Shown piece after piece: positions 17,050-25,744 of a stretch of DNA of 64,000 nucleotides (its first letter is position 1; each line of letters starts with the position of its first letter). Below the pieces are notes generated by a model. The model saw only the letters and a list, made by a program, of their open reading frames with translations, did not search any database and was not told the DNA's origin. Position numbers and translations under genes: made by a program. Source of the DNA: Nocardia pseudovaccinii NBRC 100343 (GTDB lineage: Bacteria > Actinomycetota > Actinomycetes > Mycobacteriales > Mycobacteriaceae); assembly GCF_001613225.1 (NCBI RefSeq), contig NZ_BDBY01000135.1, positions 1 through 64,000 on the forward strand, given 5' to 3'.

Positions 17050-18546
17050 TCACGGCACGATGACCGTGCGAGAAACCGGTTCGGCGGCGGCCTGCCGGGC
17101 ATGGATCCCCCGCTGCAGTGACAGCAGCAGCGCGTTGCGTGTCTCCTCGGGACGGATGAGTTCGTCGAAGCCCATATGCTCGGCCGAGTGGTACGACGCC
17201 TGCAGCTCCATGGCGCGCAGGGAGGCCGAGAGATCTTGCTCGGCGTGCGAGGCACTGCTCAGGGCGGCGGCGCTCATCGCGCCCATGGTCGCGCCCGGGT
17301 ACGCGAAGGTGGCCACCTGGCTGTCGAATCCGATCAGCGACATCACCATGGACCCGAATCCATACGCCTTGCGCAAGGTGAGATGCAGCTTCAGTGTCGT
17401 TGCCGCCGTTTGTGCGACGAACATCCGTGCGCCACTGCGCAATACGCCGTCTTGCTCGGATTCGCTACCCGGCAACATGCCCGGATTGTCGGCGAGGAAC
17501 ACGATCGGCAGGTGGAACGAGTCCGCGACGGTGATGAAATGGGCGGCCTTATCGGCGGCGGCGGCATCGATCGACCCGGCCAATACCTGCGGCTGATTAG
17601 CCACCACCGCGACCGGGTGACCGCCTAGGTGACCCAGCGCGCAGATGATCGCCTCGCCGAAGTCGGGCTGCACCTCGAACCAGTCGGAATGATCCAGGAC
17701 CACATCGAGCACCGCACCCATATCGTAGGTGCGCCGGTTGTCGCGGGAGATAATGTCGAGCAGTTCCGGCGTCGGCCGTGGCCCGGCCGATTCGTCGGGA
17801 ACCAGCGCTGGTGGATAAGACCAGGCACTCGACGGAAAATACGACAGGTAGCGGCGGATCGCATCGAGCACATCCTCGTCGGTTTCGCCGAGGTTGTGGA
17901 TCAGACCACTCGGCAGCGCGACATCCGGACCGCCGAGCTCCTCCTTCGAAATGTCTTCCCCCGTAGACACTTTCACTACCGGCGGCCCGGCGGTGAAGAT
18001 CGCGCCCTGGCGGCTCATGATCGCGAAATCGGCCACCGGAGCGATCAGCGCACCGTGTCCGGCCGAGGGGCCGAGCACCCCGGTGACCATCGGCACCCGG
18101 CCGGAGCATCGAGCCTGAGCCAGCAAATCGGTCGGCGTGCGACCGTAATGGTCGCCGGTGGGCCGAAATCCCGCACCCTCCAACAGCATTATCAGCGGCA
18201 CCTTATTGCGCAGCGCGAGTTCGGCCAGCCGGTAGCGTTTGGAATTGCTGCCCGGCGCGATGCTGCCCGCCAGGGTCGTGAAATCCTCGGCGCCTACCAT
18301 CACGGGCGCGCCGTCGATCAGTCCGGAACCGGTCACGACCGCGTCGGCGGCGACCGCACCACCGACCAGGGTGCCGAATTCGTGGAAGGTACCGGGATCG
18401 AGCAGCCGCTCGATGCGCGCCCTGGCGTCGAGCTTGCCCTTGCCGCGATGTTTTGCGACCCGTTCGGGCCCGCCCATGGCCTGTGCGCGCGCACGGCGGC
18501 GCCCGAGGTCTTCTAGGGTTTCGTCCCAGGTCTGGGCATTCGTCAT
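17050..18546 (-). CDS. Acyl-CoA carboxylase carboxyltransferase (beta) subunit
   Basis: 498 aa of the biotin-dependent carboxyltransferase family. The N-terminal half has RIERLLDPGTFHEFG and LIMLLEGAGFRPTGD; the C-terminal half has ILAGSIDAAAADKAAHFITV-like sequence, FLADNPGMLPGSESE and RKAYGFGSMVM. These are the carboxybiotin and acyl-CoA sites of AccD/PccB proteins. Length is slightly below the usual 510-540. No biotin carboxylase or biotin carrier gene lies in the window, so it must use an alpha subunit encoded elsewhere or act on its own as a decarboxylase. It follows the P450 gene 53 bp downstream on the same strand and is probably co-transcribed. Confidence 0.88.
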   Translation of the reverse strand: MTNAQTWDETLEDLGRRRARAQAMGGPERVAKHRGKGKLDARARIERLLDPGTFHEFGTLVGGAVAADAVVTGSGLIDGAPVMVGAEDFTTLAGSIAPGSNSKRYRLAELALRNKVPLIMLLEGAGFRPTGDHYGRTPTDLLAQARCSGRVPMVTGVLGPSAGHGALIAPVADFAIMSRQGAIFTAGPPVVKVSTGEDISKEELGGPDVALPSGLIHNLGETDEDVLDAIRRYLSYFPSSAWSYPPALVPDESAGPRPTPELLDIISRDNRRTYDMGAVLDVVLDHSDWFEVQPDFGEAIICALGHLGGHPVAVVANQPQVLAGSIDAAAADKAAHFITVADSFHLPIVFLADNPGMLPGSESEQDGVLRSGARMFVAQTAATTLKLHLTLRKAYGFGSMVMSLIGFDSQVATFAYPGATMGAMSAAALSSASHAEQDLSASLRAMELQASYHSAEHMGFDELIRPEETRNALLLSLQRGIHARQAAAEPVSRTVIVP

Positions 18547-18599
18547 CGCTACGTCCTAATCCGCATTGATCGTTCGTCGATTCGAGTCTGGCGTTCCGG

Positions 18600-19835
18600 T
18601 CACATCAGGGAGTAGCGAATCGGAAGATGTTTGAGCCCGCCCACGAATGTGGTCGCACTGAGTTCGGGCACACCGTTGAGCTCGATCGAGCGCAACCGCG
18701 GCAGCAGTTCGGTGAGGAATTTATTGATCTCCATCCGGGCCAGCCCGGCGCCGAGGCAGAAGTGCACGCCGAATCCGAATGCGACGTGCTTATTGGGCTC
18801 CCGCTCGATATCGAAGCGGAACGGGCCATCGAAGGCATCCTCGTCACGATTGGCCGAAACGTAGGACAGCAGTACCGATTCCCCGGCCGCGATGGGCACA
18901 TCGTGGACCGTGGTGTCCTCGGCGGCGGTCCGCATGAATGCCTTGACCGGGGTGACCCAGCGGATGATCTCCTCGGTCGCCTGCGGCATCAGATCCAGAT
19001 CGGAACGCAGCCGTTCACGCTGATCGGGATGCTCGATCAGCGCGCGCACGCCACCGGAAATGCTGCTGCTGGTGGTGTCGTGCCCGGCCGTTGCGATGAT
19101 GGCGTAGTAGGACATGGTGTCGACATCCGAGAGCGGTTCGCCGTCGATACGCGCATTGGCGATCGTGGATCCGAGGTCTCCGGTGGGATTCTCCCGCCAG
19201 GACGCGGTCAGATGCTGGAAGTACGCGAACATTTCCAGCAGCGAGTTCATCTTCTCGTCCGTCGGTGTGCTGCGCTGCAATTCGGCGTCGTCGCTGCCGA
19301 CCAATTCCTGCGTGAGCTTCAGCATCCGCGGAAAATCGGCCTCGGGGACGCCGAGCAGCGACATGATCACATACAGCGGGAAATTCACCGCAACCTCCTG
19401 AACGAAGTCGCATTCCCCACCGGCATCGCGCATCTTGTCGACGTAGCGTTTGGCCAGTTGTTCGATCCGATCACCCAGTGCCTTCATAGCTTTCGGGCTG
19501 AACCAGTCCGCGGCGATAGCGCGCACGACCCGGTGCTGCGGCTCATCCATATGGATCAGCGTGCGAATTCCGGCCGCCGCCTGCATGTCATCCGATTCGG
19601 CTGTCATGAGCACCGGTCGAGGCCAGTTCGTGAACAGCCGGTTGGCCCGCTCGATCGCCATGATGTCGGCATGCTTGGTGATCGCCCAGAACGGCTTGTA
19701 CGCAGGCACGTCGACCAGCGATACCGGAGCCTTCGCCCGCAGCGCGGTGAGCGCGCCGTGCAATCGTGCCTCGTCGGTATACGCGGTCGGGTCCGCGAGA
19801 ACATTGGCGGCTTCGTCGACGATCGGCATGCTCAT
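18600..19835 (-). CDS. Cytochrome P450 1
   Basis: About 411 aa from ATG 19835, preceded by GGAAG at a good distance; an alternative start at 19865 adds ten residues. All P450 signatures are present: the I-helix oxygen-activating motif ATAGHDTTSSSI, the K-helix ExxR in EEIIRW, and the heme-binding loop FGFGVHFCLGAGLARM with the thiolate Cys. It is a soluble class I bacterial P450 needing ferredoxin and reductase, neither of which is in the window. The presence of the QHRVVRAIAADWFSP stretch resembles steroid-acting CYP families of actinobacteria. The following gene is the carboxyltransferase. Confidence 0.9.
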   Translation of the reverse strand: MSMPIVDEAANVLADPTAYTDEARLHGALTALRAKAPVSLVDVPAYKPFWAITKHADIMAIERANRLFTNWPRPVLMTAESDDMQAAAGIRTLIHMDEPQHRVVRAIAADWFSPKAMKALGDRIEQLAKRYVDKMRDAGGECDFVQEVAVNFPLYVIMSLLGVPEADFPRMLKLTQELVGSDDAELQRSTPTDEKMNSLLEMFAYFQHLTASWRENPTGDLGSTIANARIDGEPLSDVDTMSYYAIIATAGHDTTSSSISGGVRALIEHPDQRERLRSDLDLMPQATEEIIRWVTPVKAFMRTAAEDTTVHDVPIAAGESVLLSYVSANRDEDAFDGPFRFDIEREPNKHVAFGFGVHFCLGAGLARMEINKFLTELLPRLRSIELNGVPELSATTFVGGLKHLPIRYSLM

Positions 19836-19939
19836 CAGCGGGACTTCCGTTCCATCCGTCTTCATACGGGTCCGATCCGGCGGGCGCACCGCGTCCCAGA
19901 TCGTTTGTATCGGCCAACAGCCTGATTTATAGTTACCCT

Positions 19940-19958
19940 TACTGTCAAGCATTCTATA
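19940..19958. promoter_or_regulatory. Island operator, degenerate copy I
   Basis: TACTG TCAAGCATT CTATA, left arm perfect, right arm with two mismatches. It sits between the divergent P450 (19835) and SDR (19991) genes, 33 bp before the SDR ATG, in an AT-rich patch of otherwise GC-rich sequence. Confidence 0.45.
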
Positions 19959-19990
19959 ACGCACATCCGTGCAGCGGAACGGTGGTATTC

Positions 19991-20776
19991 ATGGACTCCG
20001 GGCAACGCAGAATCGTGGTGGTAGGCGCCGGATCGGGAATCGGCGCCGCGACCGCCAGCCACTTCCACGACAACGGCGACCACGTGCTCGCGGTGGATCT
20101 GCGCCCCAACGAAACCCCGGCCGCGCAGCATGAACAGTGCGACCTGCGCGACGCCGCCGCGATCACGGCGCTGCTGGACCGGATCGGTCCGGACTGGGAT
20201 CTGCTGGCCTACATCGCCGGTGTACCCGGCACGGCACCCGCCGCAGACGTTCTGAAAGTGAACTATCTCGGTATGCGGCTGACGGTCGAGGGGATGCTGC
20301 CGCGACTGCGGCAGGGCGGCGCGATCGTCACAGTCGCCTCGGTAGCGGCCCTCGGCTGGCAGCAGCGCATGGACGAGCTGGCCGGGCTGCTCGCCGCGAC
20401 CGACGCCGAAGCCGTCGAGCGCTGGCAGCAGAGCCAAGATCCGTCCTATCCGGTGTACAGCACATCGAAGCAGGCCGCGATCATCTACACGAAGCGGCTG
20501 GCGCCGACGGCATGGCAGAAGTACGGAATCCGGGTGAATACCGTGAGTCCGGGACCGACCGAGACGCCGATCCTGGCCGACTTCGAGGCGTCGATGGGCA
20601 AGGACGTCCTCGACACCGTCAAGGCGACGATCGGCAGGCATGCCACCGTGGACGACATCGTGCCCGTGATCGCCTTCCTCGGCTCACCGCAGGCACGCTG
20701 GATCAACGGACAGGACATCCACGTAGACGGCGGATTCGTCGCGCCGCTGGTCGCGGGGGCGCCCATTCAGCTGTAG
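19991..20776 (+). CDS. SDR-family oxidoreductase 2, 3-alpha-hydroxysteroid dehydrogenase-like
   Basis: 261 aa. The nucleotide-binding motif reads VVVGAGSGIGAATA and the acidic residue after strand 2 (AVDLRP) suggests NAD. The catalytic triad is S117 (TVASVAA), Y156 and K160 (YSTSK). Between Ser and Tyr there is a long insertion (LGWQQRMDELAGLLAATDAE onwards) such as is seen in Comamonas-type 3-alpha-hydroxysteroid dehydrogenase/carbonyl reductase. The end reads INGQDIHVDGGFV. Start ATG 19991 is fixed by the conserved N-terminus. It is the only gene between the two P450 units. Confidence 0.85.
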   Translation: MDSGQRRIVVVGAGSGIGAATASHFHDNGDHVLAVDLRPNETPAAQHEQCDLRDAAAITALLDRIGPDWDLLAYIAGVPGTAPAADVLKVNYLGMRLTVEGMLPRLRQGGAIVTVASVAALGWQQRMDELAGLLAATDAEAVERWQQSQDPSYPVYSTSKQAAIIYTKRLAPTAWQKYGIRVNTVSPGPTETPILADFEASMGKDVLDTVKATIGRHATVDDIVPVIAFLGSPQARWINGQDIHVDGGFVAPLVAGAPIQL

Positions 20777-20833
20777 CCGAGGACCTGTCGAAATAACAAT
20801 CTCCGCCAGCCCGACATGCTGTCGATACGGCTA

Positions 20834-20852
20834 TACTGTATATATTACAGTA
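20834..20852. promoter_or_regulatory. Island operator, perfect-arm copy E
   Basis: TACTG TATATATTA CAGTA, both arms perfect. It ends 48 bp before the GTG of the P450 2 gene and so controls the five-gene operon that includes TetR 1, which would give autoregulation. Confidence 0.8.
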
Positions 20853-20900
20853 GCTTGTACCGGTAAGGTGCCGACCGCTCTGACGACGTAGAGGTGAGCT

Positions 20901-22106
20901 GTGGATATCCCTGTTCGAGACCAATCGGCCGAAGAAGCCCTCGACCTGCGTGACCCCTACCCGTTCTTCGCCGCCAAACGGCGCGACGGTGGCGTCTTCC
21001 ACGGAACGGTCATGGACTATTCCCGGACCCCGGAATCGCTGCGCCCTTCGGACAGCTATGCCGCCGTCTCCTACCCGGCGGTGAGCACCGCATTGCGCAA
21101 CAGTCGGGTATTCAGTTCCAAGCTCTACGATTCCACGATCGGTGTGTTCATGGGCCCGACCATTCTGGCCATGGACGGCAAACAGCATCGGGCGCACCGG
21201 AATCTGGTGGCCACGGCATTCAAGCCGCAATCACTGCTGCGATGGGAACCGGAGATCGTCCGGCCGATCTGCAACGCGCTCATCGACGAGTTCGCCGAGC
21301 GCGGCAGCGCCGACCTCGTCAAGGAATTCACCTTCGAATTCCCCACCCGTGTCATCGCACGCCTGCTCGGACTCCCCGAAGAAGATCTGCCCTTCTTCCG
21401 CGCGGCGGCAGTGTCGATCATCAGCTACGCCAACAAGGTTCCGCAGGCGCTGCAGGCTTCCAACGACCTGAAAGAATACTTTCTCAGGCACATCGAACAG
21501 CGGCGGTCCGAACCCACCGACGACATCATCGGCGATCTGGTGACCGCCGAGGTCGACGGGGAGAAGCTGACCGAGGAGGCCATCTACTCGTTCCTGCGGC
21601 TGCTGCTGCCCGCCGGACTCGAAACCACGTATCGGTCGTCGGGAAATCTGCTGTACCTATTGCTCACGCACCCAGAACAATTCGAGGCGGTGCAGCGCAA
21701 CCACGACCTGATCGCCCAGGCCGTCGAGGAAGGGCTGCGCTACGAAACGCCGCTCACACTGGTGCAGCGATACGTGACCGAGGACGCCGAACTGGAAGGC
21801 GTCGCCATTCCGCAGGGCGCGGTGCTCGATCTATGCCTGGGCTCGGCCAACCGCGACGAGACCCGCTGGGAGCGACCGGAGGAATTCGATATCTTCCGGA
21901 CCCACATTCCGCACATCAGCTTCACCGCCGGTGCGCACACCTGTCTCGGCCTGCACCTGGCCCGGATGGAGACCCGAGTCGCCATGGAGGCCCTGCTGAG
22001 CCGCCTCACCGGATTCACCCTGGAGGCAGAGGGCGATCCGCATATCTTCGGCCAGCCGTTCCGCTCGCCCAACACACTCCCGGCGACTTTCGATGTCATC
22101 GCCTGA
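20901..22106 (+). CDS. Cytochrome P450 2
   Basis: 401 aa from GTG 20901 with GAGGTGA upstream. The I-helix motif is AGLETT, where Glu replaces the usual acidic Asp, the K-helix has EEGLRYE, and the heme loop reads FTAGAHTCLGLHLARM. It heads a plus-strand operon: P450, SDR, CoA transferase, enoyl-CoA hydratase and TetR. The SDR start lies 14 bp inside its 3' end. P450 1 and P450 2 differ strongly, so they probably act on different positions or steps. A perfect-arm island operator lies just upstream. Confidence 0.9.
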   Translation: MDIPVRDQSAEEALDLRDPYPFFAAKRRDGGVFHGTVMDYSRTPESLRPSDSYAAVSYPAVSTALRNSRVFSSKLYDSTIGVFMGPTILAMDGKQHRAHRNLVATAFKPQSLLRWEPEIVRPICNALIDEFAERGSADLVKEFTFEFPTRVIARLLGLPEEDLPFFRAAAVSIISYANKVPQALQASNDLKEYFLRHIEQRRSEPTDDIIGDLVTAEVDGEKLTEEAIYSFLRLLLPAGLETTYRSSGNLLYLLLTHPEQFEAVQRNHDLIAQAVEEGLRYETPLTLVQRYVTEDAELEGVAIPQGAVLDLCLGSANRDETRWERPEEFDIFRTHIPHISFTAGAHTCLGLHLARMETRVAMEALLSRLTGFTLEAEGDPHIFGQPFRSPNTLPATFDVIA

Positions 22107-22875
22107 GCCGCAACAGAATCGAACCCGCTTCGATCTGTCCGGGCGCGCGGCACTGGTCACTGGCGCCGGCGGCGGCATAGGTGCGGCCGTCGCCGCCGCG
22201 CTGGCAGAGCAGGGCGCGGCAGTGCTGGTCACCGATCTCGACGCAGCGGCAGCCGCGACAACGGTGGAAAAGATCGTTGCCAACGGCGGGCGGGCCGCGA
22301 GCACCGCCCTGGATGTCCGGTACTCCCGGGCCGCCGATGCCGCTGTCGCCGCGGCAGCCGAATTGGCCGGGGGCACTTTGCATATCGTGGTCAACAACGC
22401 CGGGGTCACGGCACCGGCGATGTTCGGTAATACCACCGAGGAGTCAGTGCAGCTGCTACTGGACATCCACGTGCTCGGTGCGTTCCGTTGCGCGAAGGCG
22501 GCGCTGGAATATCTGCCCACCGACGGCACCGGCCGCATCATCAACGTGACCTCGTCGGCCGGTCTGGCCGGGGCACTCGGGCAGGTCAACTACTCGGCCG
22601 CGAAGTCCGCCATCGTCGGGTTGACCAAATCGCTGGCTCGTGAGTTGGCGCGCAAGCAGATCACCGTCAATGCGCTGGCGCCCGCGGCCGCCACCGCCAT
22701 GACGGCCAAGATCCGCACCGATCCGAAGTTCGCCGAACAGATGCTGAATCGAATTCCGATGCGCCGGTGGGCCGAACCAGACGAGGTTGCGGGGGCCTTC
22801 GTATTTCTCGCCTCCGACGCCGCCTCCTACATCACCGGTCAGGTACTGCCGGTGGACGGTGGCCTGGTGATGTGA
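22093..22875 (+). CDS. SDR-family oxidoreductase 3 (FabG-like)
   Basis: 260 aa, classical SDR: LVTGAGGGIGAAVA, VVNNAGVTAP, S154/155 in NVTSSAG, then Y167 and K171 in YSAAKSA, ending VLPVDGGLVM. The pattern is that of 3-oxoacyl-reductase or 3-hydroxyacyl-CoA dehydrogenase-like enzymes. It overlaps the P450 gene by 14 bp and the next gene by 1 bp (TGATG), so translation is coupled. Given an enoyl-CoA hydratase two genes on, oxidation of a beta-hydroxyacyl-CoA or of a hydroxyl introduced by the P450 is likely. Confidence 0.87.
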   Translation: MSSPEPQQNRTRFDLSGRAALVTGAGGGIGAAVAAALAEQGAAVLVTDLDAAAAATTVEKIVANGGRAASTALDVRYSRAADAAVAAAAELAGGTLHIVVNNAGVTAPAMFGNTTEESVQLLLDIHVLGAFRCAKAALEYLPTDGTGRIINVTSSAGLAGALGQVNYSAAKSAIVGLTKSLARELARKQITVNALAPAAATAMTAKIRTDPKFAEQMLNRIPMRRWAEPDEVAGAFVFLASDAASYITGQVLPVDGGLVM

Positions 22876-24113
22876 TGGCCGATCCGACTGCGGGCCCACT
22901 CGCTGGAGTCACCGTCGTGGCGCTGGAGCAGGCCGTGTCCGCACCCATGTGCACCCGTACCCTGGCCGATTTCGGGGCCAGGGTGATCAAGATCGAGAAT
23001 CCGCGCGGCGGCGATTTCGCGCGCGACTACGACGATGTGGTCAACGGCCTCGCCGCGCATTTCGTGTGGGTGAACCGCGGCAAGGAATCGGTGACTCTCG
23101 ATCTCAAAGATCCGGAGGGACAAGCGGTTCTGCACCGGTTGCTGGAATCGGCCGACGTATTCGTCTCCAATCTGGCACCGGGTGCGACGGCCGCACTCGG
23201 CTTGGCCGCAGATGATCTGGCGGTGCGGCATCCGGACCTGATCGCCATGGAGATCGACGGCTACGGCCCCGGCGGGCCGCTGTCCGATAAGAGAGCCTAT
23301 GACCTGCTGATTCAGGCCGAATCGGGGGTCTGCGCGGTCACCGGATTCCCAAATGCCCCCGCCAAACCCGGTCCGCCGATCGCCGATGTGTGCTCGGGCC
23401 TGTACGCGGCGTTGACGATCGTGGCGATGCTCTGCGGCAGACGAGCGCCGGGCGGGCCCGCGGCGAAACCCACCGCGGCGTCGGTGAGCCTGTTCGATAC
23501 GGCGGCCGAATTGATGGGGTACGCGCTCAACTACACCCGGCACACCGGAATCGATCAGCAGCCGCTCGGCATGAGTTCCCCGGCGGTCGCCCCCTACGGC
23601 GCCTATCCCACCGGCGACGGCCACACCGTGGTACTCGGCACGACGAACAACCGAGAATGGCAGCGCCTGGCCCGCGACATTCTCGACCGGCCCGATCTCG
23701 CCGATGATCCGCGATTCACCACCAATGCCGGACGGGTGCGCCACCGGGGCGAACTCGATGCAACGATCGCGCAGTGGTGCGCGCGGCACGACCTGGCCAC
23801 TGTCCAGCTGTGCGCCGACGCCGCCGGAATCGGGAACGCCCGCTACAACACCCCCACCGATGTGGTCGCCCATCCGCATCTCGCGGCCCGCCGACGTTGG
23901 CGGCCGATCGATACGCCCGCCGGTCCGGTACCCACTCTGCTGCCGCCACCCGTCATCACCGGATACGAACCGCCCATGGGGGCCATTCCCGCATTGGGGC
24001 AGCACACCGAAACCGTCCTGGCCGCAGCCGGATTCAGCGCTGACGACATTGCCCGCCTACGTGACCGGGGTGCCATCGGGCCCGGTGCCGACCAACCCGT
24101 GATCCGGACATGA
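22875..24113 (+). CDS. CaiB/BaiF family (class III) CoA transferase 1
   Basis: 412 aa from the ATG that overlaps the SDR stop. Family III CoA-transferase features are GVTVVALEQAVSAPMCTRTL at the N-terminus, ARVIKIENPRGGDFAR, and the catalytic Asp in PPIADVCSGLYA (D171). The C-terminal domain contains the usual YPTGDGHTVVLG segment. These enzymes move CoA between carboxylic acids without ATP, so it could activate the substrate at the expense of a product CoA ester. A second, distinct family member ends the mce operon at 54610. Confidence 0.88.
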   Translation: MADPTAGPLAGVTVVALEQAVSAPMCTRTLADFGARVIKIENPRGGDFARDYDDVVNGLAAHFVWVNRGKESVTLDLKDPEGQAVLHRLLESADVFVSNLAPGATAALGLAADDLAVRHPDLIAMEIDGYGPGGPLSDKRAYDLLIQAESGVCAVTGFPNAPAKPGPPIADVCSGLYAALTIVAMLCGRRAPGGPAAKPTAASVSLFDTAAELMGYALNYTRHTGIDQQPLGMSSPAVAPYGAYPTGDGHTVVLGTTNNREWQRLARDILDRPDLADDPRFTTNAGRVRHRGELDATIAQWCARHDLATVQLCADAAGIGNARYNTPTDVVAHPHLAARRRWRPIDTPAGPVPTLLPPPVITGYEPPMGAIPALGQHTETVLAAAGFSADDIARLRDRGAIGPGADQPVIRT

Positions 24114-24125
24114 AAGGACGATGTT

Positions 24126-24926
24126 GTGACCGATGAACCGGTATTGCTCATCGAGCAAGTGGGTGCAGTGCTGACACTGACGTTGAATCGCCCGCACCGT
24201 AAGAATGCGCTCACCCGCGAGGTGTGGGCGGGGCTGCGCGAGCAGTTGCGCCGGGTCGCACACGGTCGTGAGGTTCGCGCCGTGGTCCTGACCGGGTCCG
24301 CGGGCACGTTCTGTTCGGGCGCCGACATCTCCGATGCCGCGGGCATGGACGAGTTTCCCGATCCCAGCCGGGAGTTGCGCACCATCAACGAGGTCGTGCA
24401 GCAACTGCACGACCTGCCGGTGCCCACCGTCGCGAAGGTACGCGGGGTGGCGGCGGGCGCGGGGTGGAATCTCGCGCTCGGGTGCGATCTGGTGGTGGCC
24501 ACCCCCGACGCACGGTTCTGCCAGATCTTCTCCCGGCGCGCGCTGTCACTGGATTGCGGAGGCTCCTGGCTGCTACCCAAACTCGTCGGCATGCAGCAGG
24601 CCAAGCGCCTGGCATTGCTGGCCGACATGATCGGTGCCGAGGAAGCGCACGCCCTCGGACTCGTGACATGGATACAACCCGACGAGGCTGTCGACAAGTT
24701 CGTCGACGAGCTGGCGGTGCGGCTGGCGGCGGGGCCGCCGTTGGCACTCGCGCAGACCAAGGCGCTGTTGAACGACGGAACGGATCGGACGATGCGCGAG
24801 GCGCTCGCCAACGAGGCACGCGCCCAGACCATCAACCTGTCAGGCGCCGATGTGATCGAGGCGTTCGCCGCGTTCGCCGAGAAACGCGAGCCGGTTTTCA
24901 CCGGGGCATGGGGCACAGGAGGTTAG
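24126..24926 (+). CDS. Enoyl-CoA hydratase/isomerase (crotonase) family protein
   Basis: 266 aa from GTG 24126, with GAAAGGA as ribosome binding site. Crotonase features are the oxyanion-hole segments GTFCSGADISDA and RGVAAGAGWNLALGCDLVVA. At the usual second catalytic Glu the sequence is LSLDCGGSWLLPKLVG, with Asp, as in several actinobacterial EchA proteins that act as isomerases or ring hydrolases rather than hydratases. It lies between the CoA transferase and TetR 1, two bases before the latter's start. Confidence 0.87.
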   Translation: MTDEPVLLIEQVGAVLTLTLNRPHRKNALTREVWAGLREQLRRVAHGREVRAVVLTGSAGTFCSGADISDAAGMDEFPDPSRELRTINEVVQQLHDLPVPTVAKVRGVAAGAGWNLALGCDLVVATPDARFCQIFSRRALSLDCGGSWLLPKLVGMQQAKRLALLADMIGAEEAHALGLVTWIQPDEAVDKFVDELAVRLAAGPPLALAQTKALLNDGTDRTMREALANEARAQTINLSGADVIEAFAAFAEKREPVFTGAWGTGG

Positions 24927-24928
24927 CA

Positions 24929-25678
24929 ATGGCGAAACGGGTCACCGTCGAGCGGCGGCAGCGACGCGAACGCGGCTCGCTGAATCCGGAGGACATCATC
25001 GATGGCGCCTTCGAACTCGCGCAACAGGTTTCGATCGACGGTCTGAGCATGCCTCTGCTGGGTAAGCATCTCAATGTCGGGGTCACCAGTATCTACTGGT
25101 ACTTCCGCAAGAAGGACGATCTGCTCAATGCGATGACCGACCGCGCGCTGCGACTGTATGTGTATGCCGTGCCCTACCCGTCCGTCGAAGCGAGCAATTG
25201 GCGTGAGACGCTGGGCAATCACGCGCGGACCATGCGGCGCACCTTCCTGGCGAGCCCGATCCTGTGCGATCTGATTCTGGTCAGATCGGCGCTGAGTCAG
25301 CACGCCGGGCGGGTGGGCGCCGAGCAGGTGGAGCGGACGGTGGCCAGCCTGGTCGAAGCGGGACTATCGGTCGAGCAGGCCTTCGACATCTACTCGGCGG
25401 TCAATCTGCATATTCGCGGATCGGTTGTGCTACAACGGCTCTACGACAAGAACCAGGAGCTGGAGGCGGAGGGCCGGGCGTACTACGACAGCATTCTGGT
25501 CGAGCCCGAGACGACACCGCTGCTCGCCGAGGCCATGGCCAAGGGCCTACGATCGGGTGCGCCGGACGACCGCAATTTCGAATACGGTCTGCGCTGCATC
25601 CTCGATCACGCGAGCCTGCTGATCCAGCTGAATTCGTCGGCGCACGCGAATTCCGGTGACACCACACCGGCCTCGTAG
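24929..25678 (+). CDS. TetR-family regulator 1, candidate regulator of the island
   Basis: 249 aa, ATG 24929 preceded by AGGAGG. The HTH lies at residues 21-65, with recognition part VGVTSIYWYFRKKDDLLNAM. The rest is a ligand-binding helical domain related to TetR_C-type regulators. Its first 70 residues align without gaps to TetR 2 (43774), and positions 50-70 differ by a single Asp/Glu exchange, so both should bind the same DNA. It is the last gene of an operon whose promoter carries a perfect TACTG-N9-CAGTA dyad, consistent with autoregulation. The ligand is probably an acyl-CoA intermediate, as for KstR-type regulators (inference). Confidence 0.88.
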   Translation: MAKRVTVERRQRRERGSLNPEDIIDGAFELAQQVSIDGLSMPLLGKHLNVGVTSIYWYFRKKDDLLNAMTDRALRLYVYAVPYPSVEASNWRETLGNHARTMRRTFLASPILCDLILVRSALSQHAGRVGAEQVERTVASLVEAGLSVEQAFDIYSAVNLHIRGSVVLQRLYDKNQELEAEGRAYYDSILVEPETTPLLAEAMAKGLRSGAPDDRNFEYGLRCILDHASLLIQLNSSAHANSGDTTPAS

Positions 25679-25688
25679 CACTGTCCGA

Positions 25689-25739
25689 CACAATTCGTCG
25701 TCCCGGCCCGGCACCCGCCTGCCGGGACGACGAATTGTG
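25689..25739. terminator. Strong bidirectional hairpin terminator
   Basis: An 18-bp perfect inverted repeat (25689-25706 and 25722-25739, arm CACAATTCGTCGTCCCGG) with a 15-nt loop lies exactly between the convergent TetR 1 and MFS genes. The A/T-rich outer ends supply T-rich runs in both directions. Confidence 0.75.
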
Positions 25740-25744
25740 GATGG

